DNA of 64,000 nt from the NCBI GenBank assembly GCA_025355585.1, contig JANXZJ010000064.1, forward strand, positions 34,335-98,334, given 5' to 3'. Every line of letters begins with the position of its first letter. Position 1 is the stretch's first letter. Positions 1-10,209 of the stretch are shown in pieces. Below the pieces are notes generated by a model. That model did not search any database. It was not told where the DNA came from and saw only the letters and a program-made list of their open reading frames with translations. Source of the stretch: Mariniphaga sp. GTDB taxonomy: Bacteria; Bacteroidota; Bacteroidia; Bacteroidales; Prolixibacteraceae. Both the position numbers and the translations under genes were made by a program.

Positions 1-4
1 TGTA

Positions 5-1168
5 ATGATTGCTGATTCGCCGGGCAAATTACTCGAGCAAAATAGTTTTATCTTCAATCTGAATGAACCATCATCAATTCAGAATACTTCATGGATTAAA
101 CCCGGTAAAGTAATCCGCGAAGTAACGCTTACAACCGAAGGGGGGAAAGCGTGCATCGATTTTGCGGCACGTCACAATATTTCGTATTTTGAATTTGATG
201 CTGGCTGGTATGGACCTGAGAATAATACGGCATCTGATGCCACCACGGTTACTGTCGATCCTGCACGTTCTCCGGGACCGCTGGCATTACAGGAGGTTAT
301 TCAGTATGGCAAACAAAAGGGCGTCGGAATCATTCTGTATGTGAATCAGAAAGCATTATCGAAACAGCTTGATACGATCCTTCCGCTTTTTCAATCGTGG
401 GGAATAAAAGGTGTTAAATATGGTTTTGTCGATGTTGGGTCACAAGATAATACGGTATGGCTTCATCAGGCAATCCGCAAGGCGGCAGACCATCAGATCA
501 TGCTCGATATTCACGACGAATACCGGCCTACTGGTTATTCGCGTACATATCCAAATCTCCTGACGCAGGAAGGAATTAGAGGCGACGAAGAGAGTCCTGA
601 GAACCAACATGTATTGATTACAATGTTCACGCGGATGCTTGCTGGTGCCGGTGATCACACGAACTGTTACTTTGCCCCTCGTGTGGAGGAGAAAATGGGT
701 TCGCATGTTTCTCAAATGGCCAAGGCAATCTGCATCTACAGTCCATGGCAGTTCCTTTACTGGTACGATCGTCCCGAAAATTCGCCTCGCAATAAAGGTG
801 TTGCGGGCCCGACAGTTCCGGTGATTTCAGAGATTCCTGATCTTTCATTTTACGATAGTTTACCTACTATCTGGGATGACACCAAAGTTTTGGAAGGAAA
901 GATCGGGGAATTTGGAACGATTGCACGGAAAAACGGAGACTTTTGGTTTGTCGGATCATTGACCGATCAGCCAAGGAACTTGTCAATCAGCATGAATTTC
1001 CTGGAAAAAGGTGCAAAATACGAGGCAACCATCTACGCCGATGATTCTACAATGAATACGCCGACGAAAGTGAAAATCACGAAACAGTCAGTAACATCGT
1101 CCAGTCTACTTTCTTTTGATTTAAAAGCTAAAAACGGTTTGGCGATTGTTCTGAAAAAGGCTCAATGA
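5..1168 (+). CDS. Glycoside hydrolase family 97 (SusB-like alpha-glucosidase/galactosidase), 5' part probably cut by the window edge
   Basis: GH97-like segments (WIKPGKVIREVTLTTEGGKACIDFAARHNISYFEFDAGWYGPE; MLDIHDEYRPTGYSRTYPNLLTQEGIRGDEE); lacks the expected N-terminal domain and begins at the window edge. Confidence 0.88.
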   Translation: MIADSPGKLLEQNSFIFNLNEPSSIQNTSWIKPGKVIREVTLTTEGGKACIDFAARHNISYFEFDAGWYGPENNTASDATTVTVDPARSPGPLALQEVIQYGKQKGVGIILYVNQKALSKQLDTILPLFQSWGIKGVKYGFVDVGSQDNTVWLHQAIRKAADHQIMLDIHDEYRPTGYSRTYPNLLTQEGIRGDEESPENQHVLITMFTRMLAGAGDHTNCYFAPRVEEKMGSHVSQMAKAICIYSPWQFLYWYDRPENSPRNKGVAGPTVPVISEIPDLSFYDSLPTIWDDTKVLEGKIGEFGTIARKNGDFWFVGSLTDQPRNLSISMNFLEKGAKYEATIYADDSTMNTPTKVKITKQSVTSSSLLSFDLKAKNGLAIVLKKAQ

Positions 1169-1216
1169 CTACCGTAACTTTCGTTCACAGATTTTTAAAA
1201 TGATAAACTTAGATGA

Positions 1217-2116
1217 TTAATCATGGCATACAGTAACTCCAAGTTCTTCGAGTTCGCGAATCTGGGTGATTGGTACTTTATTGCCTGAAATATTGCATGT
1301 TTCAAGTTCCGGCAGATCATATAGCGGCGATATATCATCAATCTGGTTATTTGAAAGGTCGACGGTCTTAAGTTTCAGAAGATTACTTAAAGCATCAATA
1401 TAGCCAATTTTATTATCAGAAAGATTCAAGTCTTCTATCGAAGATAGACCAAACAGTGGGGAAATATCTGTGATTGAATTCAACGATAAGTCAACCGTTA
1501 CTGCATTGGTGCAGTATTCAATTCCATCAAGATCGTCGATTTCGCTTTCCATCAGTTCAATCTCATCCCAGTCTTCAAAATACCATGATGGAATTTCAGT
1601 TGTTGTATTACCATAGTTTCTGATCTTTACTGCTTCATAAAAGGAGTAATCAGATTTCGATACTTTGGTCTTTCGTGTTGAATGTTTTGGTGGTGCAGCA
1701 TCGGTGAAATAACTGAAGCCGGTGGTATCTGCATCCCATTCGTATTCGACGGAGTAGTCGATATCTTCGTAATTATCCAGAATCTTCGAAATCTCCTCAA
1801 TATCCTGTATAACAAGAACATGCTCCAGCCGAAGGAGCCTCGTATGATTTTTTGAAGCTAAATAATGTTCCAGTTCATTGTGATAGTATTGAATTCTGTC
1901 GGGATGGTAAAGCATGATCAGTTTCGAAAAGCCCTTTTTATCTTCGCCGATCTCAATTGTTACCCATTCAGTAATCATTCCGGCAATCTTCTTCAACTGA
2001 TCGTATTGTTTTTCTGTATAAAGCCTGATCAGGTTGCGCGAAATTTTATTCAGGTTTGCCTCCGTATAGGCTTCCTTCAATTGTTGATGCAGTAGGTTGT
2101 ATTCCTTTGTTGACAT
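1217..2116 (-). CDS. Leucine-rich-repeat protein
   Basis: C-terminal repeats SLNSITDISPLFGLSSIEDLNLSDNKIGYIDALSNLLKLKTVDLSNNQIDDISPLYDLPELETCNISGNKV. Confidence 0.75.
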   Translation of the reverse strand: MSTKEYNLLHQQLKEAYTEANLNKISRNLIRLYTEKQYDQLKKIAGMITEWVTIEIGEDKKGFSKLIMLYHPDRIQYYHNELEHYLASKNHTRLLRLEHVLVIQDIEEISKILDNYEDIDYSVEYEWDADTTGFSYFTDAAPPKHSTRKTKVSKSDYSFYEAVKIRNYGNTTTEIPSWYFEDWDEIELMESEIDDLDGIEYCTNAVTVDLSLNSITDISPLFGLSSIEDLNLSDNKIGYIDALSNLLKLKTVDLSNNQIDDISPLYDLPELETCNISGNKVPITQIRELEELGVTVCHD

Positions 2117-2295
2117 CTCTTTTTAAATGTGTTTTTTGAAACATGTTCCTCTTTGCGTGGAAATCAATCATTGGATTGTTTATTGGAAGTAAAGATACCA
2201 GGTATTCTTCATTTCGGAAAACCATTTGAACAGGAATAAGCTGGTTCATTCTGAAGAATACTTTAGCGTATATTAAAAAGCTTCAGTAGTTTTGT

Positions 2296-3000
2296 GTGAT
2301 TAAAGTTAAAACTCATCAGATGGCTAAAGCAGAAGAATATTCACGGTCAGATCACGAGCTGTTTGCCGTTAAAGTGATTGAGAATGTTGAAATTTCGCCG
2401 GATGTCTTTCTTATTTCCTGGCGGCAAATCGGGGTATTTATTCCTGGGCAGGTTGTGAAAGTCGCTGTTAACCGGTTGCAACCACCACGCATCTACAGCG
2501 TTTGCTGCGGCAACATCGAAGAAAAAATCAATATACTTTTCAACATAAAGGAGGATGGATACCTTACTCCGAAACTGGCAGCAGCTATTCCGGGTGATGA
2601 ACTGTTAGTTTCAAAACCCTATGGCAGCTTTCGTGGAGATCATTCGCCTGCCTTCTGGATTGCCACAGGCACCGGTATTGCACCATTTTACAGCATGTTC
2701 CAGTCGGGATTGTCCGATCATAAGATTTTGATTCACGGAGCCAGAACGCTCAATCAGTTTCATTTCGAAGACGAATTGGAATGGGCCATGGGAGATAATT
2801 ATATACGGTGTTGTTCCAGGGAATCGTCGTGCAATGTCTTTCCCGGACGGATCACCAACTATCTTTTAGAGACGAATCATTTCCCAAAAGATTATAAATA
2901 CTACCTTTGCGGCAAATCGTTGATGGTGGTCGAAGTGCGTGATCTTTTGATATCCAAAGGAATACCGTATGAAAATATTTTCGCCGAGATCTATTTTTAA
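2296..3000 (+). CDS. Ferredoxin/flavodoxin-NADP reductase-like oxidoreductase (FAD/NAD-binding)
   Basis: RIYSVCCG FAD-binding-like segment, WIATGTGIAPFYSM NAD-binding motif, YLCGKSLMVVEVRDLL; GTG start at 2296 or ATG at 2320. Confidence 0.8.
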   Translation: MIKVKTHQMAKAEEYSRSDHELFAVKVIENVEISPDVFLISWRQIGVFIPGQVVKVAVNRLQPPRIYSVCCGNIEEKINILFNIKEDGYLTPKLAAAIPGDELLVSKPYGSFRGDHSPAFWIATGTGIAPFYSMFQSGLSDHKILIHGARTLNQFHFEDELEWAMGDNYIRCCSRESSCNVFPGRITNYLLETNHFPKDYKYYLCGKSLMVVEVRDLLISKGIPYENIFAEIYF

Positions 3001-3045
3001 GCCGTCAGCAATTCAAATTCAAAATATTTTCAATTATAAAACGGA

Positions 3046-4080
3046 GTGGAGATGAAGGATCAACTTTTTGGTAAAGATTTAAACGAGTTACAGGAGATCA
3101 GTTTGGCGCTTGGATTGCCCAAATTTACAGGAAAGCAACTGGCAGACTGGCTCTACAAGAAGGAGATCAGCACCATTGATGAGATGAGTAATCTCTCGAA
3201 GAATGCAAGAGAACTGCTCAACGAAAAGTACGAGTTTGGAATTTCTGCACCATCTAAAGTGCAGGTAAGTCTCGACGGAACAAAGAAGTACCTCTTCCCG
3301 ACATCACAAAATAAGTTTATCGAAACGGCAATGATTCCCGATGATGATCGCAAAACCGTATGCGTTTCGACACAGGTGGGATGCAAAATGGGTTGTCTCT
3401 TCTGCATGACCGGCAAACAAGGATTTCAGGGTCAGTTAACAGCCGGCGAGATTGTAAATCAGATCCGAAGTATCAAAGAATATGGAGATGTTTCAAACAT
3501 TGTTTATATGGGAATGGGTGAACCGTTCGACAACCTGGATTCAGTACTGAAGAGTCTCGATATTCTAACTTCCGAATGGGGTTACGCGATGAGTCCACGT
3601 CGTATTACGGTCTCTTCAATCGGTATTATTCCGGCAATGGTGCGGTTTTTGAATGAAAGTGAAGCTCATTTGGCCATCAGTCTTCACACACCTTTCGACG
3701 AAGAGCGCCGGAAATTAATGCCTGTTCAGATTGCCTATCCAATTGCCGATGTTGTACACGAAATAAGGGGATGGGACTTTGGCCGTCAACGCCGTGTGTC
3801 ATTCGAATATATTTTATTTAAAGGATTGAACGATACACCGCTTCATATCCGCGAATTGGTGAAATTGTTATCCGGTATCCGATGCCGGATTAACCTGATC
3901 CGTTTCCATCCGGTACCAGGCACTCCACTTGAGAGTCCCGATGAAGAGACAATTAACAATTTCAGGGATCAATTGAATGACAAAGACATTATTGCAACAG
4001 TTCGTGCTTCACGCGGCCAGGATATTTATGCTGCCTGCGGGTTACTATCTACAAAGGAATTGATCAGCAAGGAAGTTTAA
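3046..4080 (+). CDS. rlmN: 23S rRNA (adenine2503-C2)-methyltransferase RlmN (radical SAM)
   Basis: VCVSTQVGCKMGCLFCMTGKQGF radical SAM motif, NIVYMGMGEPFDN, FHPVPGTPLESP, TVRASRGQDIYAACGLL. Confidence 0.95.
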   Translation: MEMKDQLFGKDLNELQEISLALGLPKFTGKQLADWLYKKEISTIDEMSNLSKNARELLNEKYEFGISAPSKVQVSLDGTKKYLFPTSQNKFIETAMIPDDDRKTVCVSTQVGCKMGCLFCMTGKQGFQGQLTAGEIVNQIRSIKEYGDVSNIVYMGMGEPFDNLDSVLKSLDILTSEWGYAMSPRRITVSSIGIIPAMVRFLNESEAHLAISLHTPFDEERRKLMPVQIAYPIADVVHEIRGWDFGRQRRVSFEYILFKGLNDTPLHIRELVKLLSGIRCRINLIRFHPVPGTPLESPDEETINNFRDQLNDKDIIATVRASRGQDIYAACGLLSTKELISKEV

Positions 4081-4094
4081 GCGTTAATTACAAT

Positions 4095-4811
4095 TCACAA
4101 TAAGAAATCTATTCCCGCCTTTGCCGCCTGCAAATGTTGATCTTGTCTTTTAATGTTGTATAAGCGCCCGTCTTTTACAAATCGGGCACCTGTTTGTTTG
4201 AAATGAAATGGAATCTTCTTTTCGCTGCATTGGGTCCGGATGTGATAAACCCAATCATAATTGCAAATACGGGCTTCATTACCTGACTCACCCCCTGCAA
4301 TCACGTTTTCGATGGAAGGTGTTAACCATTTGACAAGGTTTATCTTCCCCAGCAAAGGCTCGCAGATGATTATTTTATGCCTGATCGGCAGTTTTAGAAA
4401 GATAGGCAATCGAAAATTGGCTCTGTCCTGGTTTTCACACGTAGATCCGATTGTTACATTCGCATAACCGTCGCCCCAATCAGACGGAAGATTCACTTCA
4501 AACCGGTCGATGCGTTTTGTAATGATCAGAAAATGCAAATCGCTCCGGTATTTAATCATCCGCCACGCATCAATCCGCCAGTTATCTGCTTCTTCCAGGA
4601 AAAAGTCGGAAGAAAAGCAGGTATAGATCGTTTCGCCCGGCGTTAGTTTATAATTGCCATTGCGCGTTTTCTTTACTGGCAAATTATACGCTGCAGTTTT
4701 TGTTATTGCCGAAGCATCTCTGTCGAATTTCTCATCGATGCGGTATACATAGCAATTCTGACAGCCGGCACTTATTTTTCGGCAACCATGCCATGGATTC
4801 CATTGGGCCAT
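4095..4811 (-). CDS. DUF5131 / phage Gp37-Gp68-like protein
   Basis: WNPWHGCRKISAGCQNCYVYR Cys cluster (C-x6-C-x2-C), FLIITKRIDRF, VIAGGESG, FHFKQTGARF. Confidence 0.82.
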   Translation of the reverse strand: MAQWNPWHGCRKISAGCQNCYVYRIDEKFDRDASAITKTAAYNLPVKKTRNGNYKLTPGETIYTCFSSDFFLEEADNWRIDAWRMIKYRSDLHFLIITKRIDRFEVNLPSDWGDGYANVTIGSTCENQDRANFRLPIFLKLPIRHKIIICEPLLGKINLVKWLTPSIENVIAGGESGNEARICNYDWVYHIRTQCSEKKIPFHFKQTGARFVKDGRLYNIKRQDQHLQAAKAGIDFLL

Positions 4812-4890
4812 TGGTCAAGTATTTATATTCAGATAATTAATAAGTTATCTGAATATTTTGTTTATTTAAAAAACGATTTCGACAGCAGTT

Positions 4891-6534
4891 TTACCGCTTC
4901 TCTAAGCTCGCGTTTTTAAAGCTCGAGATATCAATTAACCCCTGCGTGTCGTCGTCGAAGCTGATAATGATGCTGTCACCCGCAAACGTAACCGGAAGTT
5001 CGTTCGAGATTTGCGAAGAACCAATGAAAATATTCTCTTTTCCTTCTACGGTGAAATAATAGAAGCTGTTCCCGTTTTTAATATCCGAATTGATACGCAC
5101 CACTACCGAATTCAGGATTTGTTTTTTCGTTGCGCTTTTGGGATTGATTTTATTACCGGCCATGTTATAAGCATTTTTGTAGGCCATCAGTGTCTCTGTT
5201 AGTGTATTTCCGACGCCCACAATTGTATAATCTTCAATGGCTACCATCGCAAACATTTTTACCAGACCACCATCATCTTTTAACGTCATCACATATGTGG
5301 GGATGTTATTGATATTATAAGGAATCGGTGTTGAGGCAGAAAAACGCTTCTCCTGCACTTTTCCGCGAGCCGATTTCTGCGCTGCAAACTCAGTTGCGCC
5401 ACTTTGTTTGTACCAGATTGTCTTTTTTGTTCGCGTATCGACCAAAACAAACCCGACTGTGGCTTCGTCAGCACCAACCGAGGTAAGCCCCGTGTACCAG
5501 TAAGATTTATTATCCTCTCCATAGACCAATGTAACTCCCTGTGTGATCTGTAATTTGTTCTCATTCGAGAAGTTCCAGTATCCTTTCACGAAATTTCCCC
5601 AGTCGTTGAGCTGATTTTCGATGAATTTATCAGGCTGTATACGATCGACCCATGCCGGCGTATTTACGATGCTGTATTCAACACACTTGCCGGTCTCAGT
5701 ATTAACCAATACCACCCCTACAGCATCTTCGCCATAAAATCCAATTGTCTTTTTGTATTTGGTTACCACCCAATAGGGTACGCCGTCATCATCAATTTCA
5801 AAACTATAGTCGGTGAGGCCAACATTATAAAAGCCGCTCAGGTAAAGATGACGTTCGAGATAGTCATTAAAAAAGCCTTCGGGCTGATATTTGATCCGCA
5901 CTTTCTTCCCGCCGACCTCCTGAACGAGTTTCACATCGCGTTCGTTCGAAGCATTCACCATGACGTAACCATTTGTCCCTTCACTGTTCATATTCCATTT
6001 GAAAAATCCTGAATGCAACAGTGGTGCCACCCAATAAAGATCATTTTTTACTTTTTGAATGTTGAATTCGCCGAGGCGAACCTGGCTTCCAAGGGCAGGT
6101 TGTGCTCCAAGCACCTTATCGCCCAGGATATTGGCGAGCGATTGATCAACAACCCTCACTTTTTCCATTGAGATAGGTGCCATATGTGTTGATAAGTTCT
6201 CTCCAATCTCAACTGTGCCAATTAAATTGCGGTAGGCCGAAGTTCGCAGCAGGGGCCACGATGTTAAAGTTGGCAAAACGGCCGAATAAATTAATAACAC
6301 AATCAATATAGTCACAGGTACCTTAATATTTCCCTGCGGTTTAAACTGAAAGGTCTGTGCACCCTGGTTATTATAAATCGGTGTTGCCTTCATATTTAAT
6401 ACAATCCACAAAAAGATCATGGCAGCAATCATTGCAGGCAAACCCCAGAATCCATAAGCAATAACAGGCATACCCGAATAGAGCATCGCAATAGCGGCAA
6501 TGGCAATAATGATCAGTCTCGATATTTTATTCAT
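4891..6534 (-). CDS. Membrane-anchored protein of unknown function
   Basis: 547-aa ORF with N-terminal hydrophobic segments and a long soluble C-terminal region; no family recognised. Confidence 0.7.
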   Translation of the reverse strand: MNKISRLIIIAIAAIAMLYSGMPVIAYGFWGLPAMIAAMIFLWIVLNMKATPIYNNQGAQTFQFKPQGNIKVPVTILIVLLIYSAVLPTLTSWPLLRTSAYRNLIGTVEIGENLSTHMAPISMEKVRVVDQSLANILGDKVLGAQPALGSQVRLGEFNIQKVKNDLYWVAPLLHSGFFKWNMNSEGTNGYVMVNASNERDVKLVQEVGGKKVRIKYQPEGFFNDYLERHLYLSGFYNVGLTDYSFEIDDDGVPYWVVTKYKKTIGFYGEDAVGVVLVNTETGKCVEYSIVNTPAWVDRIQPDKFIENQLNDWGNFVKGYWNFSNENKLQITQGVTLVYGEDNKSYWYTGLTSVGADEATVGFVLVDTRTKKTIWYKQSGATEFAAQKSARGKVQEKRFSASTPIPYNINNIPTYVMTLKDDGGLVKMFAMVAIEDYTIVGVGNTLTETLMAYKNAYNMAGNKINPKSATKKQILNSVVVRINSDIKNGNSFYYFTVEGKENIFIGSSQISNELPVTFAGDSIIISFDDDTQGLIDISSFKNASLEKR

Positions 6535-6708
6535 TTTCAGTGATTATTTAGAGGTCTTGTTTATCGGATTTATGTTTGTATGAATGACAAATATAATGCT
6601 TTTTGGGGGGTGAAATCAGGGAGAAGTCTATTTAATTTATATGTTCACTTTTCGAGAATCGGTTTGAATATTTATGCACCCAAACTACTTAAGTGTAGTG
6701 AATTAAAC

Positions 6709-6839
6709 AATGTCGTATTTCTTGAATTGAGACGATGGATAAATCTATTTTCCTTCTTTGCGAACTCAGCGTCTTTGCGTGAACCTATAAACAAAGTCAC
6801 GCAATGACGCTAAAGACTGCAAAGAAAAAATACGACATT
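6709..6839. repeat. Large imperfect palindrome / hairpin (REP/BIME- or MITE-like)
   Basis: Perfect 12-bp terminal inverted repeat AATGTCGTATTT (6709-6720) / AAATACGACATT (6828-6839) enclosing related inner arms TTCTTTGCGAACTCAGCGTCTTTGCGTGA (6754-6782) and TCACGCAATGACGCTAAAGACTGCAAAGAA (6797-6826). Confidence 0.75.
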
Positions 6840-6962
6840 ATATATTGGCCATTACTTATTTCTCTTTAACCATATTAAATCTCCATTCATCTACTTTTTT
6901 GACGGGTTCACCGATATTCTTTTCGTAGTTGTAAGCCTGAAACTTACTTTTGACCAAAAATT

Positions 6963-7010
6963 AAGAAACATTTAACATTCAGGAAACGATCCGAGTGTAA
7001 AATGTTTCCT
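6963..7010. promoter_or_regulatory. Candidate operator upstream of the TetR/RND operon
   Basis: Inverted repeat AAGAAACATTT (6963-6973) ... AAATGTTTCCT (7000-7010), 10/11 complementary, ending 37 bp before the TetR start codon. Confidence 0.35.
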
Positions 7011-7047
7011 TTCTTTGCAGCCGGATAAATTTGATACGGTATAAACG

Positions 7048-7704
7048 ATGAATGAAGAATTAAACGCCCTTAATGCACAATTCGAACCGATGCTTGAACA
7101 AATCAAGGAATTGTTTTTTGAATTTGGTATCAAGAATCTGAACATGGACGATATCAGCCGAAAGCTTGGTATTTCGAAAAAAACACTTTACAGGTATGTC
7201 AAAAGCAAAGAGGATTTGATTGCGAAGTTATTTGAATATGAGGAAATTAAAGGAAATGCATATACAAAAGAAAATGAGAATTTGAATGTAAATGCGATTG
7301 AAAAGCTTTTTAAAGCCAGCCTGATGGTCTATGAAGAGATGAAGCGTTTTAATCCGATGATCATGTTTGAACTACGCAAGTACTACGAGCAACTGTTTAA
7401 CGAATTTCATAACCGGAAATTAGTTCAGATTTCACAATCGATGCAGGTAAATCTGAAACAGGGAATTGAAGAAGGATTATACCGGTCAGATGTAAACATT
7501 GAAGCTGTTGTTACCCTATTTATAAATTACCTCATTGAGATTCACAGCTCAGATATTTGCAAAACTGTTAATATCTCGTTCGATGACCTGTTTAGCTTGA
7601 TGTTTGAAAATCATATCCGGGCGATCTCAACCCCGGCCGGTGTTGCTTTTTTCGAGGCTCGCAAAAAGGAAGTGTTAGAAAGTATAAAGAATAATAACCA
7701 ATAA
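7048..7704 (+). CDS. TetR/AcrR family transcriptional regulator
   Basis: N-terminal HTH FFEFGIKNLNMDDISRKLGISKKTLYRYVKSKEDLI; first gene of an RND operon. Confidence 0.9.
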   Translation: MNEELNALNAQFEPMLEQIKELFFEFGIKNLNMDDISRKLGISKKTLYRYVKSKEDLIAKLFEYEEIKGNAYTKENENLNVNAIEKLFKASLMVYEEMKRFNPMIMFELRKYYEQLFNEFHNRKLVQISQSMQVNLKQGIEEGLYRSDVNIEAVVTLFINYLIEIHSSDICKTVNISFDDLFSLMFENHIRAISTPAGVAFFEARKKEVLESIKNNNQ

Positions 7705-7716
7705 ATAAGGAAAAAC

Positions 7717-9063
7717 ATGTTATCAAGAAAATGTCAGATGATCTTGTTGATTTTACTCTCATTTGGAGGAGTGAAGATCACTACTGCACAGGTACAGGAT
7801 ACCCTCCGTCTTTCGCTCAGCGATGCGCTGAAGATTGCACAGGAGAACAATCTCAACATTAAAAATTCGCAACTTGACCTGAAGATGGCCCAAAAGAAAA
7901 TCTGGGAAACTACTGCGATCGGCTTACCTCATGTAGACGGAACAGCCAAGTACACATTCAACCCGAAGGTCCCGACTTTACCAGCTACGGCTTTCGATCC
8001 AAATGCGAAACCAGGCGATGTACTTGAGCTCGGTGTCAAACAGAATATTGTTTACGATCTTACCGCATCGCAGTTGATTTTTAACGGGGCTTACCTGATC
8101 GGACTGAAAGCATCGAGGGCGTATTATAACTTTTCGGAAGAGTCGCTTGAAAAAGCAATGCTTGAAATTAATGAAACCGTGACCAATACCTATTTCATGA
8201 CCCTTGTCGGGGAGGAAAGCCGTAAGATTTTAGTAATCAATCTCCAGAATGTCAATAATACGTTAGCTGAAATTACAGAAATGTACAAGCAGGGTTTTGT
8301 TGAACAGACCGATGTTGACCAGCTTGCTTTAACAGCCAATACGATCACGAACGCAATCTTTCAAATCGACAATAACCTCGATATGGCCAGTAAGCTCCTG
8401 AAAATTCAATTGGGACTTGCCGAAAATTCGATTGTTAAACTGACTGATCAGCTCGGAATGGAAGAGGCACAGGTTGTCCGCCTTAACGCGTTGGCACACG
8501 AACCATTTATTCTGGAGAACAGCGTGGACTATAAACTGTTGACAACTTCCGAATTGCTTGCGAAATTTGATTACAAAAAGGAAATGAGCAACTCATTGCC
8601 GGTTATTTCGGGCTATTACAACCATCAGGAGAAGTGGAAAACTCCCGCGTTCGATTTCGCACCTAAAGATGTGATGGGTATCAATTTAAGTATCCCAATT
8701 TTTAGCAGCGGACAAAGGTCAGCCGCAGTCTCGCAGAAAAGAATGGCATTCGAAAAGGCAAGCAATAACAAGCTTTACGCGGGGAACACATTGATAATGC
8801 AATCGTCACAATTACAAAACGATCTTCGCTCAAAGCTGGACAAGTTCCGGATTCAGAAAAAAAGCAAGGAATTGTCGGATGTTATTTACCAGCGTACTTT
8901 GGAGAAATACAAACAGGGAATCTCTTCCAGTCAGGAACTGATGACCATCCAAAACCAATATCTGAATAATTTAACAAGCTACTATCAAGGTATTTACGAT
9001 GTAGTTGGTGCTAAAACAAAATTAGAAAAATTATTTAATTTCAATCAGAAAATCACAAAATAA
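7717..9063 (+). CDS. TolC-family outer membrane efflux protein
   Basis: Signal peptide, LRLSLSDALKIAQENNLNIKNSQLDLKMAQKK, repeated C-terminal half; position in RND operon. Confidence 0.9.
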   Translation: MLSRKCQMILLILLSFGGVKITTAQVQDTLRLSLSDALKIAQENNLNIKNSQLDLKMAQKKIWETTAIGLPHVDGTAKYTFNPKVPTLPATAFDPNAKPGDVLELGVKQNIVYDLTASQLIFNGAYLIGLKASRAYYNFSEESLEKAMLEINETVTNTYFMTLVGEESRKILVINLQNVNNTLAEITEMYKQGFVEQTDVDQLALTANTITNAIFQIDNNLDMASKLLKIQLGLAENSIVKLTDQLGMEEAQVVRLNALAHEPFILENSVDYKLLTTSELLAKFDYKKEMSNSLPVISGYYNHQEKWKTPAFDFAPKDVMGINLSIPIFSSGQRSAAVSQKRMAFEKASNNKLYAGNTLIMQSSQLQNDLRSKLDKFRIQKKSKELSDVIYQRTLEKYKQGISSSQELMTIQNQYLNNLTSYYQGIYDVVGAKTKLEKLFNFNQKITK

Positions 9064-9071
9064 CCATTTAT

Positions 9072-10190
9072 ATGAAAAACATTATTTACGCTTTAGCGAT
9101 TACAGCTGCCTTTGTTTCTTGTAAACAATCTACCGATAAGAAAGGGGAATTAGAAAAACTTAAAGTACAGCATGATGAATTAGCCACAAAAATTGCTAAT
9201 CTCGAAACTGAAATTTATCCGAATGGAATACAGGGGGAATCAAAATCCGTAACTGTTAAAATTGAGCCGATAAAAAGCTGCGTGTTCACGCACTATGTTG
9301 AAGTGCAGGGCGTTGTTGATGGCGATCAGAATGTTGCGGTAAGTCCGCAAACCCAAGGGATTATCACCGCTGTTTATGTTACCGAAGGTTCAAACGTTAA
9401 AAAAGGACAGGTAATGGCAGAATTGGACGCTGTTGTTCTCAAACAATCGCTTGTTGAACTGAGAACTCAGCTTGACCTTGCAAGTAACCTTTTCGAAAAG
9501 CAAAAAGCACTTTGGGCTAAGAATATTGGCAGCGAAATACAGTTCCTTCAGGCCAAAACAACAAAGGAAGGACTCGAAAATAAGATTAAAACCCTTCAGG
9601 GGCAGATTGATATGGCCCGGGTAATCTCACCTATCAGCGGTACTGTTGAGAGCGTTGCTCTTAAGGTGGGACAGATGGCTTCTCCGGGACAACCAACCTC
9701 TGCGATAAGGGTAATCAATATGAATTCAGCTAAGATTAAAGCCGATATTTCCGAAAACTATTCCTCAAAAATCGAAAACGGAAATAAAGTAATGGTTCGG
9801 TTTCCGGATCTTGGAAAAGAGATCGAATCAAACCTGAATTTTGTGAGCCGTTTTATCGATCCTACCAACAGAACATTTCAGGTTGAATGCAAAATCAAAT
9901 CGGGGGAAGTAGTTTTGCGCGCCAATATGATCGCTTATGTAAAGATAAAAGATTATATGAACGAGAAAGCTTTTTGCATCCCCGTGAATTATATCCAAAG
10001 TAACAAAGACGGCAAATTCCTCTATGTGGCAGTGCAAAAAGCAAACCAATGGGTTGCAACAAAGCGACAGGTTAAACAGGGAATGGACTATAACGGAGTT
10101 GCAGAAATTCTCGAAGGCCTTACCGAAGGGGACAAAGTTGTTTCTTCAGGTTATCAAAACCTCAACGAAGGTGCTCAAATCATATTTTAA
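9072..10190 (+). CDS. RND efflux periplasmic adaptor subunit (HlyD/AcrA family)
   Basis: Lipoprotein-like N-terminus (AAFVSCKQ), GIITAVYVTEGSNVKKGQVMAELDA, ISPISGTVESVALKVGQMASPGQP. Confidence 0.92.
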   Translation: MKNIIYALAITAAFVSCKQSTDKKGELEKLKVQHDELATKIANLETEIYPNGIQGESKSVTVKIEPIKSCVFTHYVEVQGVVDGDQNVAVSPQTQGIITAVYVTEGSNVKKGQVMAELDAVVLKQSLVELRTQLDLASNLFEKQKALWAKNIGSEIQFLQAKTTKEGLENKIKTLQGQIDMARVISPISGTVESVALKVGQMASPGQPTSAIRVINMNSAKIKADISENYSSKIENGNKVMVRFPDLGKEIESNLNFVSRFIDPTNRTFQVECKIKSGEVVLRANMIAYVKIKDYMNEKAFCIPVNYIQSNKDGKFLYVAVQKANQWVATKRQVKQGMDYNGVAEILEGLTEGDKVVSSGYQNLNEGAQIIF

Positions 10191-10209
10191 TTCGTAACAA
10201 TTACAAGTT

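Noticed and set aside
6580-6807. 75-aa ORF in the TetR upstream gap
   Set aside because: Runs into the palindromic repeat, no family signal; more likely chance.
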